DNA from: Candidatus Latescibacterota bacterium
GTDB taxonomy: Bacteria; Latescibacterota; UBA2968; UBA8231
Assembly: GCA_022826515.1 (NCBI GenBank)
Contig: JAJDUT010000127.1
Location: 1 to 6,541, forward strand
DNA: 6,541 nucleotides
Direction of reading: 5' to 3'
Shown: positions 5,231 through 6,541 of the stretch, piece by piece
Numbering within the stretch: the stretch's first letter is position 1
How the letters are laid out: each line of letters opens with the position of its first letter
Notes under the pieces: model-generated
Told to the model about the DNA's origin: nothing
Database searches by the model: none
What the model saw: the letters and a program-made list of their open reading frames with translations, nothing else
Position numbers and translations under genes: made by a program

Positions 5231-5591
5231 GGGCCGCCCAATACCCGACGAATACGGCGGGAATCCCCAGCAGCAGTTGCAGCCCAATGTGGACTAAGGC
5301 GGCTGGCACTTGACCCGCGCGCAGTATGGTAGCGGTCTCGTAGGCCACGGATGAAAAAGTGGTGAAGCCGCCGAGGATGCCGACGAAGAGGAATAGGCGG
5401 AGCTGGGGGCTGAAGTATTGACGCTCTTCGGCCAAGCCGCCCAAAAAACCAATGACTAGACAGCCGACTACGTTGACTGTGAGGGTGGCGTAGAGTGGGG
5501 TACCCAACAGGCGCTGGGTTCCCAAGGAGACCAAGTAGCGCAACACGGCTCCGATGAAGCCGCCGCAGCCTACTATTAGAATGCGATCCAT
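5226..5591 (-). CDS. crcB: Fluoride channel FluC/CrcB
   Basis: This is a 121-residue membrane protein of normal family length. Four hydrophobic segments are visible at about 3-22, 33-53, 66-88 and 97-118. Signature residues are GCGGFIGAVLRY (8-19; Arg18 conserved), TVNVVGCLVIGF (38-49; pore Asn40) and GILGGFTTFSSVAYET (71-86), the last holding the TTFS element that shapes the central sodium site and pore. FluC works as an antiparallel dual-topology dimer that exports fluoride passively. Phe79 corresponds to the first Phe-box residue; the second, three positions later, is Val82 rather than the usual Phe. The start at ATG 5591 fits the family N-terminus. The nearest purine run (GGAGGG) is about 15 nt away, so initiation may be weak. 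I see no fluoride riboswitch upstream. No second fluC is visible beside it. Confidence 0.93.
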   Translation of the reverse strand: MDRILIVGCGGFIGAVLRYLVSLGTQRLLGTPLYATLTVNVVGCLVIGFLGGLAEERQYFSPQLRLFLFVGILGGFTTFSSVAYETATILRAGQVPAALVHIGLQLLLGIPAVFVGYWAAR

Positions 5592-5709
5592 GATCTGCTA
5601 GAACTTCCCTCCATCTTGACAATGTGTTTCAACCTTGCGACTCTCAAATATAGGGGCTTGCAGACGCCCCCTGAACTGATTTGGGTTAAAAGAAAAAGGC
5701 GCAAGAGCG
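5592..5709. other. Divergent intergenic region between fluC and the DUF3782-like gene
   Basis: This 118-nt stretch must hold the promoters for both flanking genes. It contains a perfect TTGACA (5616-5621) without a well-spaced -10, and a short inverted repeat GGGGC/GCCCC (5653-5657 and 5666-5670) with an 8-nt loop. No promoter or riboswitch can be called with confidence. Confidence 0.4.
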
Positions 5710-6363
5710 ATGAGAACCTTTAGTGATGAAGAACTGATCGACCTGTTCAACCGGCAACTCCCCGACCTGTTGGACCGCCGCCCAGACCTCGAGCCGCTGA
5801 TTTACCAAGGGTTCTTGGGCGCGTTTGCCCGCCGCGAAGAGGTGGCCGTGGTGCTGAAGGAACTGCGCGAGTTGCGGACTGAGATGAATCAGCGTTTTGA
5901 GCGAGTGGACCAACGGTTTAAGGAAGTGGATGCGTGTATAGATGCGTTTCGCGAGGAAGTAAATCAGCGTTTTGAGCGAATGGACCAACACTTTGATGAA
6001 GTTTCGCAAGCCATCGATCGGCTGGGTTCGCGCTGGGGTATCCGCAACGAAAGCGTGTTCCGGCGCACCATGGCGTCCCTGTTGGAGGAATCTTTTGGAG
6101 CCGCGGTCGAGGAGCGCGTCATTGCGGGCGAACAATTCGACGTGGTCATTGTCGATTCCGATCAGCACATCCTCGTCGAAATCGCCGCCAGTGTGGGGGC
6201 CTCAATCCAAGAGCGGCTGGAGCGCAAGCGCCGTCTGTACACCGAGGCCACCGGGGTGGCTCCGGCGCGGGTCCTACTCGCCACGGCGGATATTTATAGC
6301 TATCGGGCGCAAGCCCTGCGCGAGGCGGGCATTGAAGTAATTGAACCGGCAGAAGCCGACTGA
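5710..6363 (+). CDS. Coiled-coil PD-(D/E)XK-like protein, DUF3782 type
   Basis: This 217-residue protein starts at ATG 5710; the ribosome site is weak (AAGG about 10 nt upstream). Residues 1-45 are helical (SDEELIDLFNRQLPDLLDRR). Residues 47-105 form a charged coiled coil containing two copies of NQRFERxDQ at 60 and 85, a 25-residue repeat also obvious in the DNA. Residues 110-217 resemble the PD-(D/E)XK nuclease-like domain of DUF3782 proteins: Glu126/127, then EQFDVVIVDSDQHILVEIAA (141-160), followed by a long helix (QERLERKRRLYTEATG) and a strand-turn-strand end (ARVLLATADI, AGIEVIEP). Asp144 and Glu157 fit the acidic positions, but the expected Lys of E-x-K is Ala159. The fold can thus be suspected while nuclease activity is doubtful. 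The role is unknown; such genes are often multicopy in repeat-rich genomes. It is monocistronic, closed by a terminator at 6386. Confidence 0.7.
   Translation: MRTFSDEELIDLFNRQLPDLLDRRPDLEPLIYQGFLGAFARREEVAVVLKELRELRTEMNQRFERVDQRFKEVDACIDAFREEVNQRFERMDQHFDEVSQAIDRLGSRWGIRNESVFRRTMASLLEESFGAAVEERVIAGEQFDVVIVDSDQHILVEIAASVGASIQERLERKRRLYTEATGVAPARVLLATADIYSYRAQALREAGIEVIEPAEAD
5887..5991 (+). repeat. 75-nt tandem duplication within the coiled-coil coding region
   Basis: The stretches starting at 5887 and 5962 share an 18-nt identical run (AATCAGCGTTTTGAGCGA), then one mismatch, then TGGACCAAC again identical. The copies lie 75 nt apart and encode NQRFERVDQ and NQRFERMDQ. Near-identity at silent positions suggests a fairly recent duplication or gene conversion that lengthened the coiled coil by 25 residues. 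Confidence 0.8.
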
Positions 6364-6364
6364 G

Positions 6365-6382
6365 ACGGGTTGACGAACCCGT
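6365..6382 (+). repeat. Perfect 7-bp hairpin just after the DUF3782-like stop
   Basis: ACGGGTT (6365-6371) and AACCCGT (6376-6382) are perfectly complementary around a GACG loop, starting 1 nt after the TGA. No T-run follows directly, so it probably acts with the adjacent terminator, for example as an mRNA 3'-end stabiliser. Confidence 0.6.
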
Positions 6383-6385
6383 TGC

Positions 6386-6412
6386 GCCCTGCTGCTCGGC
6401 GGGGCTCTTTTA
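6386..6412 (+). terminator. Intrinsic terminator of the DUF3782-like gene
   Basis: A GC-rich stem pairs GCCCTGC (6386-6392) with GCGGGGC (6399-6405), seven pairs including one T-G wobble, around the loop TGCTCG. It is followed at once by TCTTTT (6406-6411). Position 22 nt after the stop and the stem-plus-T-run form fit a rho-independent terminator. Confidence 0.7.
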
Positions 6413-6541
6413 CGTACTCAAGCGAATATGAGCGCTTTCACTGGAAGTTAGCCGACAACGTGCGCCGTGCGGCTGCCGAAAGCCCAGCTTTTCCCTAATG
6501 CACCACCTTGCATATAAGGGTCGGCCGACTTAGCGTTGGCT
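6413..6541. other. Right-end non-coding stretch, no gene recognised
   Basis: These 129 nt show no convincing ORF. A minus-strand frame is open from the window edge to TAA at 6450-6448 (30 residues), but its sequence resembles nothing I know. An imperfect hairpin is possible at 6493-6520 (CCCT/AGGG and TGCA/TGCA around CCACCT), next to a 10-bp palindrome GTCGGCCGAC at 6520-6529. Confidence 0.4.

Noticed and set aside
5616..5652. sigma70 promoter with TTGACA -35 upstream of the DUF3782-like gene
   Set aside because: The only good -10-like sequence (AATATA at 5647-5652) is 25 nt away; hexamers at 16-18 nt do not resemble TATAAT.
5592..5709. Fluoride (crcB) riboswitch upstream of fluC
   Set aside because: The minus-strand leader shows no recognisable conserved fluoride aptamer core or pseudoknot; only a short GGGGC/GCCCC stem is present.
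6440..6541. Integron attC-like site at the right end
   Set aside because: GTTAGCC and GCGTTGGCT looked suggestive, but core-site consensus and paired simple sites are not satisfied and no cassette structure is present.

Overview
The window looks like an accessory region of a GC-rich, uncultured-type bacterium. The mix of a Gfo/Idh/MocA dehydrogenase, an uncharacterised GH32/43-like beta-propeller protein, a xylose-isomerase-like TIM barrel and heptamer repeats is reminiscent of Latescibacterota, Poribacteria or Planctomycetota-like heterotrophs. That placement is inference; no marker gene is present.

Left flank (1-830), mobile and decaying DNA. The window opens inside the 3' end of an IS30-family transposase (2-133, +). 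It is followed by an AT-rich patch (about 140-410) holding a small lysine-rich ORF (77-316, -), whose C-terminal third is read antisense through the IS end, so the insertion appears to have truncated an older gene. Next, on the minus strand, comes a VapB-type antitoxin (523-768). Its toxin partner survives only as a 33-residue remnant (425-526) that joins a VapC-like start to a VapC C-terminus, as expected from an internal in-frame deletion.

Centre (835-5229), carbohydrate metabolism. A compact minus-strand operon runs aldo/keto reductase (3383-4285), Gfo/Idh/MocA oxidoreductase (2338-3369) and GH32/43-like propeller protein (835-2331), with gaps of 13 and 6 nt. A xylose-isomerase-like TIM-barrel epimerase (4441-5229) is transcribed divergently. 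The roughly 150-nt divergent intergenic region carries two inverted blocks of degenerate AATTNNN heptamers that could fold into one long hairpin just upstream of the epimerase ribosome binding site. Together the four genes suggest release, oxidation and epimerisation of an unusual sugar or sugar derivative. The substrate cannot be read from sequence.

Right flank (5226-6541). A FluC/CrcB fluoride channel gene (5226-5591, -) converges on the epimerase gene; their TAG stops share one CTAG inside a 14-bp palindrome. Divergent from fluC is a coiled-coil plus PD-(D/E)XK-like (DUF3782-type) protein (5710-6363, +) whose expected catalytic Lys is Ala. It is followed by a small hairpin and a good intrinsic terminator. 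The last 129 nt hold no gene I can support.

Five of the starts are non-ATG or need correction. vapB and the aldo/keto reductase gene start at GTG. The Gfo/Idh and epimerase genes are best started at an ATG downstream of an in-frame TTG, because the Shine-Dalgarno sequence only fits the ATG. I see no complete novel defence or mobile system. The most unusual items are the sugar cluster with its odd epimerase active site, the heptamer hairpin, the deleted toxin and the IS-created chimeric ORF.
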